Positions 1 through 4,518 of a stretch of 8,604 bases of DNA are shown here, one piece after another. The notes under the pieces are model-generated. The model searched no databases, had not been told where the DNA came from, and worked only from the letters and a program-made list of their open reading frames with translations. The stretch is from Butyricicoccus sp. OM04-18BH. GTDB lineage: Bacteria > Bacillota > Clostridia > Oscillospirales > Butyricicoccaceae. The position numbers and the translations under genes were made by a program. Location: assembly GCF_003481705.1 (NCBI RefSeq), contig NZ_QULN01000022.1:1-8604 (forward strand), written 5' to 3'. Position 1 is the stretch's first letter. Each line of letters opens with the position of its first letter.

Positions 1-357
1 ATCGATCAAACTTCCGGCATCGCTATAATTTCGTGCGAAGCGGGACAGGTCTTTTACTACCACGCAGTTGATTTTCCCGCTCATTACATCGGAAAGGAGC
101 CGCTGGAAATTTTCCCGGTTGGCGTCCGTTCCTGTGTGTCCATCGTCTACATATTCGGAAACACTTTCAAATTCTCCGATATGCTTCTGATAAAAGTCAT
201 TGAGCAGATCACGCTGGTTGATGACGCTGTTGCTGTCGTCCTTTCCCTTTTTCAAGTCCTCCTTGGAAAGCCGGATGTATTCGCCCAGCCGCCAGCGGCG
301 GACGGTATAAGAGGGAGAGAAACTCTGTTGCAATCCTCTGTTTTTTGTTCGTGCCAT
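1..357 (-). CDS. Serine recombinase, N-terminal part (truncated by window edge)
   Basis: The first 119 residues of a serine site-specific recombinase are visible; the rest lies beyond the left edge. The resolvase catalytic domain is clear: YIRLSKED at residues 27-34 supplies the conserved Arg29 and nucleophile Ser31, NQRDLL at 47-52 and DDGHTGTD follow the family pattern, and KDLSRFARNY carries the Asp-Ser-Arg-x-x-Arg motif of the active site. In this family the serine cuts both DNA strands and forms a 5' phosphoserine link during strand exchange. The ATG at 355-357 is preceded by GGAAGGAGGA about 4-5 nt upstream. An N-terminal extension of about 22 residues before the catalytic domain, together with the mobile-element neighbours, fits a large serine recombinase that integrates and excises the element; the length cannot be confirmed here. 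An invertase or resolvase is less likely given the relaxase and DUF6870 context. Confidence 0.93.
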   Translation of the reverse strand, partial: MARTKNRGLQQSFSPSYTVRRWRLGEYIRLSKEDLKKGKDDSNSVINQRDLLNDFYQKHIGEFESVSEYVDDGHTGTDANRENFQRLLSDVMSGKINCVVVKDLSRFARNYSDAGSLID

Positions 358-388
358 TGTTCCTCCTTCCCTATCACATTACATCTAT

Positions 389-417
389 ATTATACCTCTG
401 CCCGGGCGGGACAACAA
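389..417 (-). promoter_or_regulatory. Probable promoter of the serine recombinase
   Basis: On the minus strand a perfect -10 TATAAT (389-394) lies 17 bp from a weak -35 TTGTTG (412-417). The spacer holds the palindrome GCCCGGGC, which could be an operator. The implied start is about 25 nt upstream of the recombinase ATG. The recombinase may thus be transcribed independently of the DUF6870 gene. This is read from consensus only. Confidence 0.55.
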
Positions 418-430
418 GGATGCCTCCGCC

Positions 431-449
431 TCGGGACACTTTGTCTCGA
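431..449 (+). repeat. Dispersed palindrome, copy 1
   Basis: TCGGGACACTTTGTCTCGA has 8 bp arms with one G:T mismatch around a 3 nt centre. It matches two other copies at 3172-3190 and 7289-7313. It sits in the gap between the DUF6870 gene and the recombinase promoter. All three copies are followed on the plus strand by AGT. Confidence 0.75.
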
Positions 450-457
450 AGTAGTAA

Positions 458-483
458 CGGGCCATAACCGAAGTTACAGCCCG
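458..483 (-). terminator. UUCG-capped hairpin over the DUF6870 stop codon
   Basis: On the minus strand CGGGCTGTAAC-TTCG-GTTATGGCCCG forms an 11 bp stem with two G:T wobbles and a C(UUCG)G tetraloop. The TAA stop of the DUF6870 gene (474-476) is inside the 5' arm. No U-run follows on this strand, so it may be an attenuating or RNA-stabilising hairpin rather than a full terminator. On the plus strand a T6 run follows, but the stem then has two mismatches and no plus-strand gene leads into it. Confidence 0.5.
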
Positions 484-740
484 CTTTTTTGCCGGAGCAG
501 GAAGTCCGTCAGCGTGTCCTGTAAGGACGGCCCGCTTTCCGCAAATTCAATTTTTACACCGATCCCGCCGATGCAAAAGCAGTATGGATTTTCTACCGCC
601 TGCAAAAACAGAGCGATCCGCTCCTCCCGGGGGAGAGAGGTGTCAAAGGTCATACCGCTCACATCCGGCAGGGACTCGGGAGCCACTGCGCCGATGTCAA
701 CGCTTTTCATTTGTTCCAGTTCCTTTGCCGTTAATCTCAC
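474..740 (-). CDS. Small conserved ICE protein, DUF6870-like
   Basis: An 88-residue protein starting MRLTAKELEQMKSVDI, a sequence I recognise from memory as the start of the DUF6870 family found next to recombinases in Clostridia mobile elements. Its function is unknown. Recognisable family features are the T/K-ELE-MK-VDI N-terminus, a middle LPREERIALFLQAVENPYCFCIG stretch (about residues 36-58) that reads as a helix leading to a Cys-containing strand, and a charged C-terminus. The start is GTG at 738-740, supported by AAGGAGG (747-753) at 7 nt spacing; no ATG has a comparable site. It lies 117 bp upstream of the recombinase on the same strand and 15 nt after a possible leader peptide. A role in recombination or its control is inference from position only. 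Confidence 0.8.
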   Translation of the reverse strand: MRLTAKELEQMKSVDIGAVAPESLPDVSGMTFDTSLPREERIALFLQAVENPYCFCIGGIGVKIEFAESGPSLQDTLTDFLLRQKSGL

Positions 741-755
741 GGTAAAACCTCCTTA

Positions 756-809
756 TCAAAAATAGGATACGCCTCCCGCATATCGTGGGGAAACGCAAGA
801 GGGCAGCAC
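756..809 (-). CDS. Possible 17-residue leader peptide upstream of the DUF6870 gene
   Basis: Reading from GTG at 807-809 gives MLPSCVSPRYAGGVSYF and a TGA at 756-758, just before the ribosome binding site of the DUF6870 gene. A GGGAGG lies about 10 nt upstream of the GTG. The MLPSC start and its upstream GGGAG are repeated in the inverted copy at 2317, where the start is ATG with 4 nt spacing. A leader whose translation affects access to the next gene's ribosome binding site is plausible, but coding is not proven for so short a frame. Confidence 0.35.
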   Translation of the reverse strand: MLPSCVSPRYAGGVSYF

Positions 810-845
810 CTAAACGATGCCTCCCTTTTACCTTTTGTGTGGATA
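796..845. repeat. Left imperfect inverted repeat flanking the sigma operon
   Basis: This stretch is the inverted partner of 2288-2330. Shared blocks, read here on the plus strand, are CAAGAGGGCAGCA (13 bp, exact), CTCCCTTTTA (10 bp, exact) and CTTTTGTGTGGATA (one difference or shift). The left copy has about 7 extra bases in the middle (CCTAAACGATGC against TCGTT). The 1.44 kb between the copies holds the sigma/anti-sigma operon. Confidence 0.75.
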
Positions 846-889
846 TAAGCCTATCCGCCAATCCATCCGTCGATTTGACGGAAAATGGG

Positions 890-926
890 CATAGAAAAAG
901 GACAGTCGATTTCTCGGCTGTCCTTT
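890..926 (-). terminator. Intrinsic terminator of the sigma/anti-sigma operon
   Basis: On the minus strand AAAGGACAGCCGA-GAAA-TCGACTGTCCTTT makes a 13 bp stem with one mismatch and a GAAA loop, followed by a T-run (897-895 region and beyond, TTTTTCT). It begins 20 bp after the stop codon of the membrane protein gene at 946. It should insulate the DUF6870/recombinase genes from this operon. Confidence 0.88.
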
Positions 927-945
927 CGATATGAAGATAGCTCAT

Positions 946-1518
946 TCAGTTTGCGGCAGGGTCTTGTTCTGATACTTCTTCAGCAGAAGTTTGGTTATTG
1001 GGGAGCGGGTCATACCCGTCTGGGTTTCCGTCGAGGTCTGTGCTATGATAGTTTTCATACAACCAGTATTTCCCGCCAATCCCAACGACGATGTTTTCGC
1101 CATATTGATAAACTTCTGAGCCAACAATAGGGTGATTTGCCTGGAAGTTTTCCTTGGGTATACCGTCCAAATAATTACCTGCGTCATTTGTGCCTTGGAA
1201 GTTGGTGACATCACTTTCGATGACGCCTAAATAAACAAAATCGTCTTTCAATTCGTTGAACGATGTTTGCGAAGTGGACTGCTTATACAGGGTGTCGTTA
1301 ACATAAATCATCGGTGCCGCGTCTGCTATATCCGGAGTAGTAACACTATTGTTGTGGAAAAAAAAGGGAATTGCCACAACGCATACTAAAACCAAACAAG
1401 CTGCAATAGCTCCCCATTTAGCCCAGATGGGCTTCTTTGCTTTTTGATATACCCTTGCCTCGCTGACATATTTCTCGTTGATATCGCCGAGGACTTCATA
1501 CAGTTTTTCGTTAGTCAT
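946..1518 (-). CDS. Single-pass membrane protein, probable anti-sigma factor
   Basis: A 190-residue protein with a cytoplasmic N-terminus (residues 1-31, LYEVLGDINEKYVSEAR), one transmembrane helix (about 33-54, AKWGAIAACLVLVCVVAIPFF) and a roughly 135-residue extracellular part rich in Asn, Asp, Tyr and Gly with no cysteine. Its ATG overlaps the sigma factor stop by 4 bp (ATGA), which implies translational coupling and fixed stoichiometry. From known ECF systems, the short N-terminal tail would bind and hold the sigma factor at the membrane, and the outer domain would sense an envelope signal. It lacks the HxxxCxxC zinc motif of ZAS anti-sigma factors. I recognise the arrangement from many Clostridia genomes, but know no experimentally defined family name. 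The anti-sigma role is inference from topology and gene order. Confidence 0.72.
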   Translation of the reverse strand: MTNEKLYEVLGDINEKYVSEARVYQKAKKPIWAKWGAIAACLVLVCVVAIPFFFHNNSVTTPDIADAAPMIYVNDTLYKQSTSQTSFNELKDDFVYLGVIESDVTNFQGTNDAGNYLDGIPKENFQANHPIVGSEVYQYGENIVVGIGGKYWLYENYHSTDLDGNPDGYDPLPNNQTSAEEVSEQDPAAN

Positions 1519-2075
1519 AGTTCAAAGCCCCTTTCTAAAAGGTAGTTGTGTAGTTTAAGGCGGAGGCGGTTAAGGGTCATTGATACTGCCCCATCATTCA
1601 TGCCGTGTCGGACAGCAATTTCTGAAATGCTATCGGTGTACCAGTATCGGCTGATAAAAATACTTCTTTTCTCTGGAGAAAGACTATCCAGAAATGTATC
1701 AATGGCTTTCGTGAGTTCCTTTTGGTCAAATGCCTGTTCAACCTCATCCTTGCCAGATACCAGGTCTGAAAGTTCCTCCAAAACCACAGGCAACTCTCCA
1801 CCACCTCGTTTGTCGGCAGTGTTATGCTTGTATCGGTTAAACGATAAGTTGCGGACTATTTTCCCAAGGAATGTAGATAGAATGCTCGGCCTATGCGGTG
1901 GCATGGAGTTCCATGCGTTCAAGTATGTATCGTTCACGCATTCCTCTGTGTCCTCATGGTTGCCCAGTATGTTCTTGGCAATCGAGGTACAGTAGCTTTC
2001 ATACTTGTCTGCTGTTGCGGGGATTGCCTGCTCATTCCTATCCCAGTATAACTGGACTATATTTGCGTCATCCAT
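1515..2075 (-). CDS. ECF-type sigma-70 family RNA polymerase sigma factor
   Basis: A 186-residue two-domain sigma factor. Region 2 spans about residues 20-90: YCTSIAKNILGNHEDTEECVNDTYLNAWNS contains the acidic DAEEC-like helix that binds the core enzyme, and the following PHRPSILSTFLGKIVRNLSFNRYK is the -10 contacting segment. A linker of about 35 residues (GGGELP, acidic) leads to region 4 at about 125-185, where LSPEKRSIFISRYWYTDSISEIA and GAVSMTLNRLRLKL form the helix-turn-helix for the -35. There is no region 1 or 3, as in ECF sigmas. The ATG at 2073-2075 has GAGGTGA about 6 nt upstream. It is the first gene of a two-gene operon with the membrane protein. Region 4 lacks the zinc or extra domains of larger ECF groups. 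Its targets are unknown; self-regulation is likely by analogy. Confidence 0.92.
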   Translation of the reverse strand: MDDANIVQLYWDRNEQAIPATADKYESYCTSIAKNILGNHEDTEECVNDTYLNAWNSMPPHRPSILSTFLGKIVRNLSFNRYKHNTADKRGGGELPVVLEELSDLVSGKDEVEQAFDQKELTKAIDTFLDSLSPEKRSIFISRYWYTDSISEIAVRHGMNDGAVSMTLNRLRLKLHNYLLERGFEL

Positions 2076-2287
2076 CAGTGTTCACCTCACTTTCAAACTT
2101 ACCCTTTCACCTATATACACAACTTTTGAACTCAAATCTCACATATTTTTTCAAATATTTTTCTATCCCATAATACCACAATGTTCTACAATTTGGGCAT
2201 GAAAAGATGCCAAAGTTGCCTTCGGCTCTTTTCGGTATCCAGTACCGGTTAAGTGCGTGATTTAGTGAAATCACCGGAGTTCTACCC
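2076..2287. other. Intergenic region upstream of the sigma operon, with three small hairpins
   Basis: No gene is visible. The part next to the sigma gene (2090-2190) is AT-rich and must hold the operon promoter, but I see no convincing -35/-10 pair for the housekeeping sigma, which would fit self-recognition by an ECF sigma. Three inverted repeats follow: TTTGGGCAT/ATGCCAAA (2192-2214, one bulge), CGGTA/TACCG (2233-2247) and GTGATTT-AGTG-AAATCAC (2257-2274). They would lie in a transcript reading into the plus-strand MLPSC frame at 2317. Confidence 0.5.
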
Positions 2288-2330
2288 TATCCACACAAAG
2301 GTTAAAAGGGAGAACGATGCTGCCCTCTTG
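2288..2330. repeat. Right imperfect inverted repeat flanking the sigma operon
   Basis: Inverted partner of 796-845; read on the plus strand it runs TATCCACACAAAGG, TTAAAAGGGAG, AACGATG, CTGCCCTCTTG. It includes a ribosome-binding-site-like GGGAG and the ATG at 2317 that starts an MLPSC frame, so the repeat contains a small translation-start unit as well as being a possible recombination site. Confidence 0.75.
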
Positions 2331-2628
2331 CCTCACTCCATGTAAGTATAAATATAGGGAACGCCGCTCCCATTTTCTTGCCCTGTCCAAAGACAACCAT
2401 GCTCAGAGCGGCGTTCCCTCGCAGATAAGAGGGCGGCCCGGAGTGACAGGCGGCCAGCCTGTCCTATGCCGGATCGTGGCCGTGGGGTGGCCGGCCCAGT
2501 TGCGGTGTTGGTGTTGTTCGCTCGTTCTTCCAAAGAAAAAGTCACAGCGCACCCGCCGCCCGGCTCCCCGGACTATGCCCGGGGCCGCCGCTGTTTATCT
2601 GCGGAAAGAAGAATATCCCCTTTCATAA
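2317..2628 (+). other. Doubtful 103-codon frame over a GC-rich structured region
   Basis: From the ATG at 2317 (GGGAG 4 nt upstream) a frame of 103 codons begins MLPSCLTPCKYKYRERRSHF and is rich in Arg, Pro, Cys and Trp, with no recognisable domain. An opposing open frame covers 2333-2545. Both cross a perfect 14 bp inverted repeat (2356-2369/2406-2419), a 7 bp one (GACAGGC/GCCTGTC, 2445-2463) and GC-rich repeats near 2560-2590. The composition looks like structured non-coding DNA read as protein. A short leader peptide beginning at 2317 remains possible. I make no functional call; 2331-2640 should be treated as a structured spacer. Confidence 0.3.
2356..2419. repeat. Perfect 14 bp inverted repeat, 36 nt apart
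   Basis: AGGGAACGCCGCTC (2356-2369) and GAGCGGCGTTCCCT (2406-2419) are exact reverse complements separated by 36 nt. The stem is GC-rich and would be very stable in RNA from either strand. There is no T-run on either side, so it is not a standard terminator. Confidence 0.8.
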
Positions 2629-2673
2629 ACCGAGACATTTTTTCATCATTTCCAAGTGGGGAAAATGAAAAAA

Positions 2674-3084
2674 TCAAAAAGTTTTTTTCATGCGCTCAAG
2701 GCCACGCTTGATCGACTGGCGGACAGACTCCTCATGTACGCCCTCGACCTCGGCAATTTCCTTGATGCTCTTTCCGAGAATGATGTGGGCATCAATCCTG
2801 CGGCCCTGGATCTCCGGCAAAGAGTTGAGTGCATTCCATAGACGGATGAACAGCTCCATACGCTCCAGTAGCTCCTGGGGCGTTGGCTCATGCAGGCAGG
2901 CGGAATATTCGATCCCGTCATCGCAGTCCAGAGAATATTGCGCCTTATGCCGGGAGAGCCGCCGCTGGTAGGCCATTTCGTGTCGGGCATCGGACACAAA
3001 CACTTCGGCTACCTCGTCAGAAACCTCGATAAACTGATCCTGTGTGTACCAATAATAAAAACCCTTCAGATTGATTGTAGTCAT
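2674..3084 (-). CDS. Sigma-70 region 4-like element regulator
   Basis: A 136-residue protein of the sigma-like type found in Tn916/Tn1549-class elements. The N-terminus MTTINLKGFYYWYTQDQFIEVSDEV and the segment AEVFVSDARHEMAYQRRLSRHKAQYSLD are typical of this family; the C-terminus (about 72-134) is a helix-turn-helix like sigma region 4: LWNALNSLPEIQGRRIDAHII, then GKSIKEIAEVEGVHEESVRQSI. There is no region 2, so it is likely a DNA-binding regulator, not a complete sigma factor. The frame is open up to 3234, but the ATG at 3082-3084 is chosen because GGAGG (3092-3096) sits 7-8 nt upstream and family similarity starts there. The gene ends in an A/T-rich inverted repeat (TGAAAAAA/TTTTTTCA near 2663-2690) that might weakly end transcription. 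A role in timing excision or transfer is inference from the family. Confidence 0.85.
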   Translation of the reverse strand: MTTINLKGFYYWYTQDQFIEVSDEVAEVFVSDARHEMAYQRRLSRHKAQYSLDCDDGIEYSACLHEPTPQELLERMELFIRLWNALNSLPEIQGRRIDAHIILGKSIKEIAEVEGVHEESVRQSIKRGLERMKKTF

Positions 3085-3094
3085 AAATAAACCT

Positions 3095-3130
3095 CCGTTT
3101 CGGTGTTGGGTGGATGAGTGACCGAAACGG
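3095..3130 (-). promoter_or_regulatory. Hairpin abutting the ribosome binding site of the sigma-like gene
   Basis: CCGTTTCGGT (3095-3104) and ACCGAAACGG (3121-3130) are perfect 10 bp inverted repeats 16 nt apart. On the mRNA the 3' arm ends in the first bases of the GGAGG at 3092-3096, so folding would partly hide the ribosome binding site. The alternative is an operator for a dimeric repressor. Confidence 0.6.
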
Positions 3131-3153
3131 GGCTTGGCGGAGAGCGGCATCCT

Positions 3154-3190
3154 GGGGAGCCGCCCCGCACCTCGGGACAATTTGTCTCGA
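3154..3190 (+). repeat. Dispersed palindrome, copy 2, with adjacent GGGG/CCCC hairpin
   Basis: TCGGGACAATTTGTCTCGA (3172-3190) has 9 bp arms with one G:T mismatch. Five bases before it lies GGGGAGCCGCCCC (3154-3166). Copy 3 has the same order: GGGGAGCTCCCC (7266-7277) and then the palindrome. It is in the upstream region of the sigma-like gene. Confidence 0.75.
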
Positions 3191-3234
3191 AGTACAAAAA
3201 AGCGCCCGCACAGCAAGACACTATGCAGACGCAT

Positions 3235-3407
3235 GAAATTACATTATCATAATTGTACTGATATATTGTACCTTCATAGCCAGACTGTCCCGGAGGGGGA
3301 GCTACGCTTTTTTTAGCTGGTGAAGGTCATGGGAATTGTGAGAAAGTAAGATGGACACGGCGACACCCTCCTATGGGCCGCCGTGGGGTTACTGAATATC
3401 CAAAGAG
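3235..3407. other. Intergenic region with no convincing gene
   Basis: This gap between the sigma-like gene and the lipoprotein operon terminator has no supported gene. It holds two direct ATTGTAC copies 13 bp apart (3252-3258, 3265-3271) in an AT-rich stretch. On the minus strand this stretch has a -10-like TATGAT for the sigma-like gene but no clear -35. A 14-codon frame at 3351-3395 lacks support. The rest is unremarkable. Confidence 0.5.
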
Positions 3408-3439
3408 AAACGGCGGCTCTGAAAACTGAGCCGCCGTTT
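3400..3439 (-). terminator. Strong hairpin, probable terminator of the lipoprotein gene
   Basis: AAACGGCGGCTC (3408-3419) and GAGCCGCCGTTT (3428-3439) form a perfect 12 bp stem with an 8 nt loop. On the minus strand TTTCTCTTT follows, a fair U-rich tail, so it can end transcription of the lipoprotein gene. The plus-strand tail (TTTCAAAT) is poorer. Confidence 0.7.
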
Positions 3440-3466
3440 CAAATAGACGTATTGATAGGCTGCTGT

Positions 3467-3494
3467 ACGACGGCTTTTTTTCTTTTGCCGTCGT
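3467..3494. repeat. 8 bp inverted repeat downstream of the lipoprotein gene
   Basis: ACGACGGC (3467-3474) and GCCGTCGT (3487-3494) pair around a T-rich loop (A-rich on the minus strand). It is 20 bp past the lipoprotein stop. With no U-run on the minus strand it is probably an mRNA 3'-end stabiliser ahead of the terminator at 3400-3439. Confidence 0.55.
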
Positions 3495-3514
3495 GCGGCA
3501 GATAGATGGTTTGT

Positions 3515-4387
3515 TTAGTTATGGCTTGCATTACCTATGGGCTGATTTCCAGACATTCCGGCCTGTGTATGCTCGTCAAATTCCTCTTGACTGTATTTCT
3601 CGATGCCAGTTAATATTCCGTGATGTTCGCTGTTCAAGTGGCCGTAATCACGAACGGTATAAATGTCTATTGTGCCAACACCACTTCCAAGCGTTCTCAT
3701 TTCGCCTCGGAATTTTCCGCTGGTGAGGCTTTCACCATTAGAAGTGAGAACATCCCGGAAATAGCGGACTTCCTCACCATTGAAATACCACTGATCTTTT
3801 TCGGCATCATAGGTTACTCCAAATGCCTCATACTCTGCAACGAGCTTTGCAGTTTCGCTATCTTCAAGCGGCGTTCCTGCCATAGCAACGGATGTGCTGT
3901 TTTTCAACGCCTCAATATCCCGTGCGTCAAATTCCTGCTGGGTAAACTCTTTTAAGCCAATCAGTTTACCTGCCGGATCAACGGAGCCGTCAGCCGCTTT
4001 TGAAAAGCTCTCTAAATCCCGTACAGCATACACATCTACTGTGCCGTTCTCATTTAGAAAATCAATACCGGCGGTTTCGTTGTTACTGATGGGATAATAG
4101 TCCTCAAACCAGCGAACCAAATTCCCGTTATAGGTAAGTTCATCTTTGACCGCGTCATAGGTCATCCCGTATTGTTCATAAGGTGCAAACATTTTTTCTT
4201 TGTCTGCGGCGGAGAGTGCCGAGCTGTCCTCGCTGTTTCCCAGCGCCTCAGAACCGCCAAGAGGTTGACTGATTTCTTCCTTGATAACGGGATTACCTTG
4301 TTCCTGGCTGTTCTGTGGTGTCGTGCTGCATCCAGCCAAACAGCCTAATAAGAGCATAGACGCAGCGCATAATGCCATTCTTCTCAT
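3515..4387 (-). CDS. Lipoprotein with two tandem copies of an extracellular module
   Basis: A 290-residue exported lipoprotein. MRRMALCAASMLLLGCLAGC is a lipoprotein signal peptide with lipobox LAGC; Cys20 would be lipidated. A low-complexity linker (21-60) tethers two copies of one domain. Copy 1 (about 70-156) has YEQYGMTYDAVKDELTYNG, VRWFEDYYP, GTVDVYAVRD, GLKEFTQQEFDA; copy 2 (about 186-274) has YEAFGVTYDAEKDQWYFNG, VRYFRDVLT, GTIDIYTVRD, GIEKYSQEEFDE. I associate this module, from memory, with outer domains of BlaR1/M56-type proteins in Clostridia; no function is known to me. The ATG at 4385-4387 is chosen because the signal peptide starts there; AAAGGA lies a rather long 12 nt upstream. 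The gene follows the histidine kinase after a terminator and has its own promoter. It is likely a target, and possibly a signal partner, of that two-component system. Confidence 0.82.
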   Translation of the reverse strand: MRRMALCAASMLLLGCLAGCSTTPQNSQEQGNPVIKEEISQPLGGSEALGNSEDSSALSAADKEKMFAPYEQYGMTYDAVKDELTYNGNLVRWFEDYYPISNNETAGIDFLNENGTVDVYAVRDLESFSKAADGSVDPAGKLIGLKEFTQQEFDARDIEALKNSTSVAMAGTPLEDSETAKLVAEYEAFGVTYDAEKDQWYFNGEEVRYFRDVLTSNGESLTSGKFRGEMRTLGSGVGTIDIYTVRDYGHLNSEHHGILTGIEKYSQEEFDEHTQAGMSGNQPIGNASHN

Positions 4388-4421
4388 AGTGTTTACCAAT
4401 CCTTTCTTTGAATGTACCCCA

Positions 4422-4455
4422 AGTATAGCAAAGCATTTTGGGATACCTTTGGGAT
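4422..4455 (-). promoter_or_regulatory. Lipoprotein promoter with 11 bp-spaced direct repeats
   Basis: On the minus strand an extended -10 (TGCTATACT; TATACT at 4422-4427) has no good -35. In that place are two copies of ATCCCAAA (plus-strand TTTGGGAT at 4437-4444 and 4448-4455), 11 bp apart. Head-to-tail repeats with about 11 bp period beside a poor -35 are the usual site of OmpR/PhoB-family activators. The cognate regulator is probably the response regulator at 5915. Confidence 0.6.
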
Positions 4456-4458
4456 TAG

Positions 4459-4479
4459 TTTGTGATTTATGTGTAGTTA
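4459..4479 (-). promoter_or_regulatory. Shared 21 bp upstream element, lipoprotein copy
   Basis: On the minus strand this reads AACTACACATAAATCACAAA. It matches 18 of 21 bases of the element at 6620-6640 upstream of the response regulator gene. It contains YYACA half-sites 11 bp apart. It lies about 30 bp upstream of the lipoprotein -10 and touches the terminator of the histidine kinase gene. Confidence 0.65.
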
Positions 4480-4507
4480 AAAAAAGCGGCAGGTTGTTCA
4501 CCTGCCG
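4479..4507 (-). terminator. Intrinsic terminator after the histidine kinase gene
   Basis: On the minus strand CGGCAGGT-GAACA-ACCTGCCG is a perfect 8 bp stem followed by C and T7. It begins 11 bp after the kinase stop codon and separates the two-component operon from the lipoprotein gene. Confidence 0.92.
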
Positions 4508-4518
4508 TTGATTGTCCG

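Noticed and set aside
136..765. Open plus-strand frame of 209 codons over the recombinase and DUF6870 genes
   Set aside because: It is antisense to two well-supported genes, has no ribosome site and no recognisable domain.
697..945. Minus-strand frame of 82 codons between the terminator and the DUF6870 gene
   Set aside because: It overlaps the DUF6870 start and the terminator and has no family signal.
2333..2545. Open minus-strand frame of 70 codons in the GC-rich spacer
   Set aside because: Low-complexity composition, no ribosome binding site, and it overlaps stems and an opposing frame; structure explains the open frame better.
3085..3234. 50-codon N-terminal extension of the sigma-like protein
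   Set aside because: It reads through the palindrome and hairpin, while GGAGG sits at the right distance from the ATG at 3084.
3351..3395. 14-codon plus-strand frame MDTATPSYGPPWGY
   Set aside because: Only a poor ribosome site and no neighbouring gene to lead; likely chance.
4388..4501. 38-codon N-terminal extension of the lipoprotein
   Set aside because: It would cross the promoter and terminator and bury the signal peptide.
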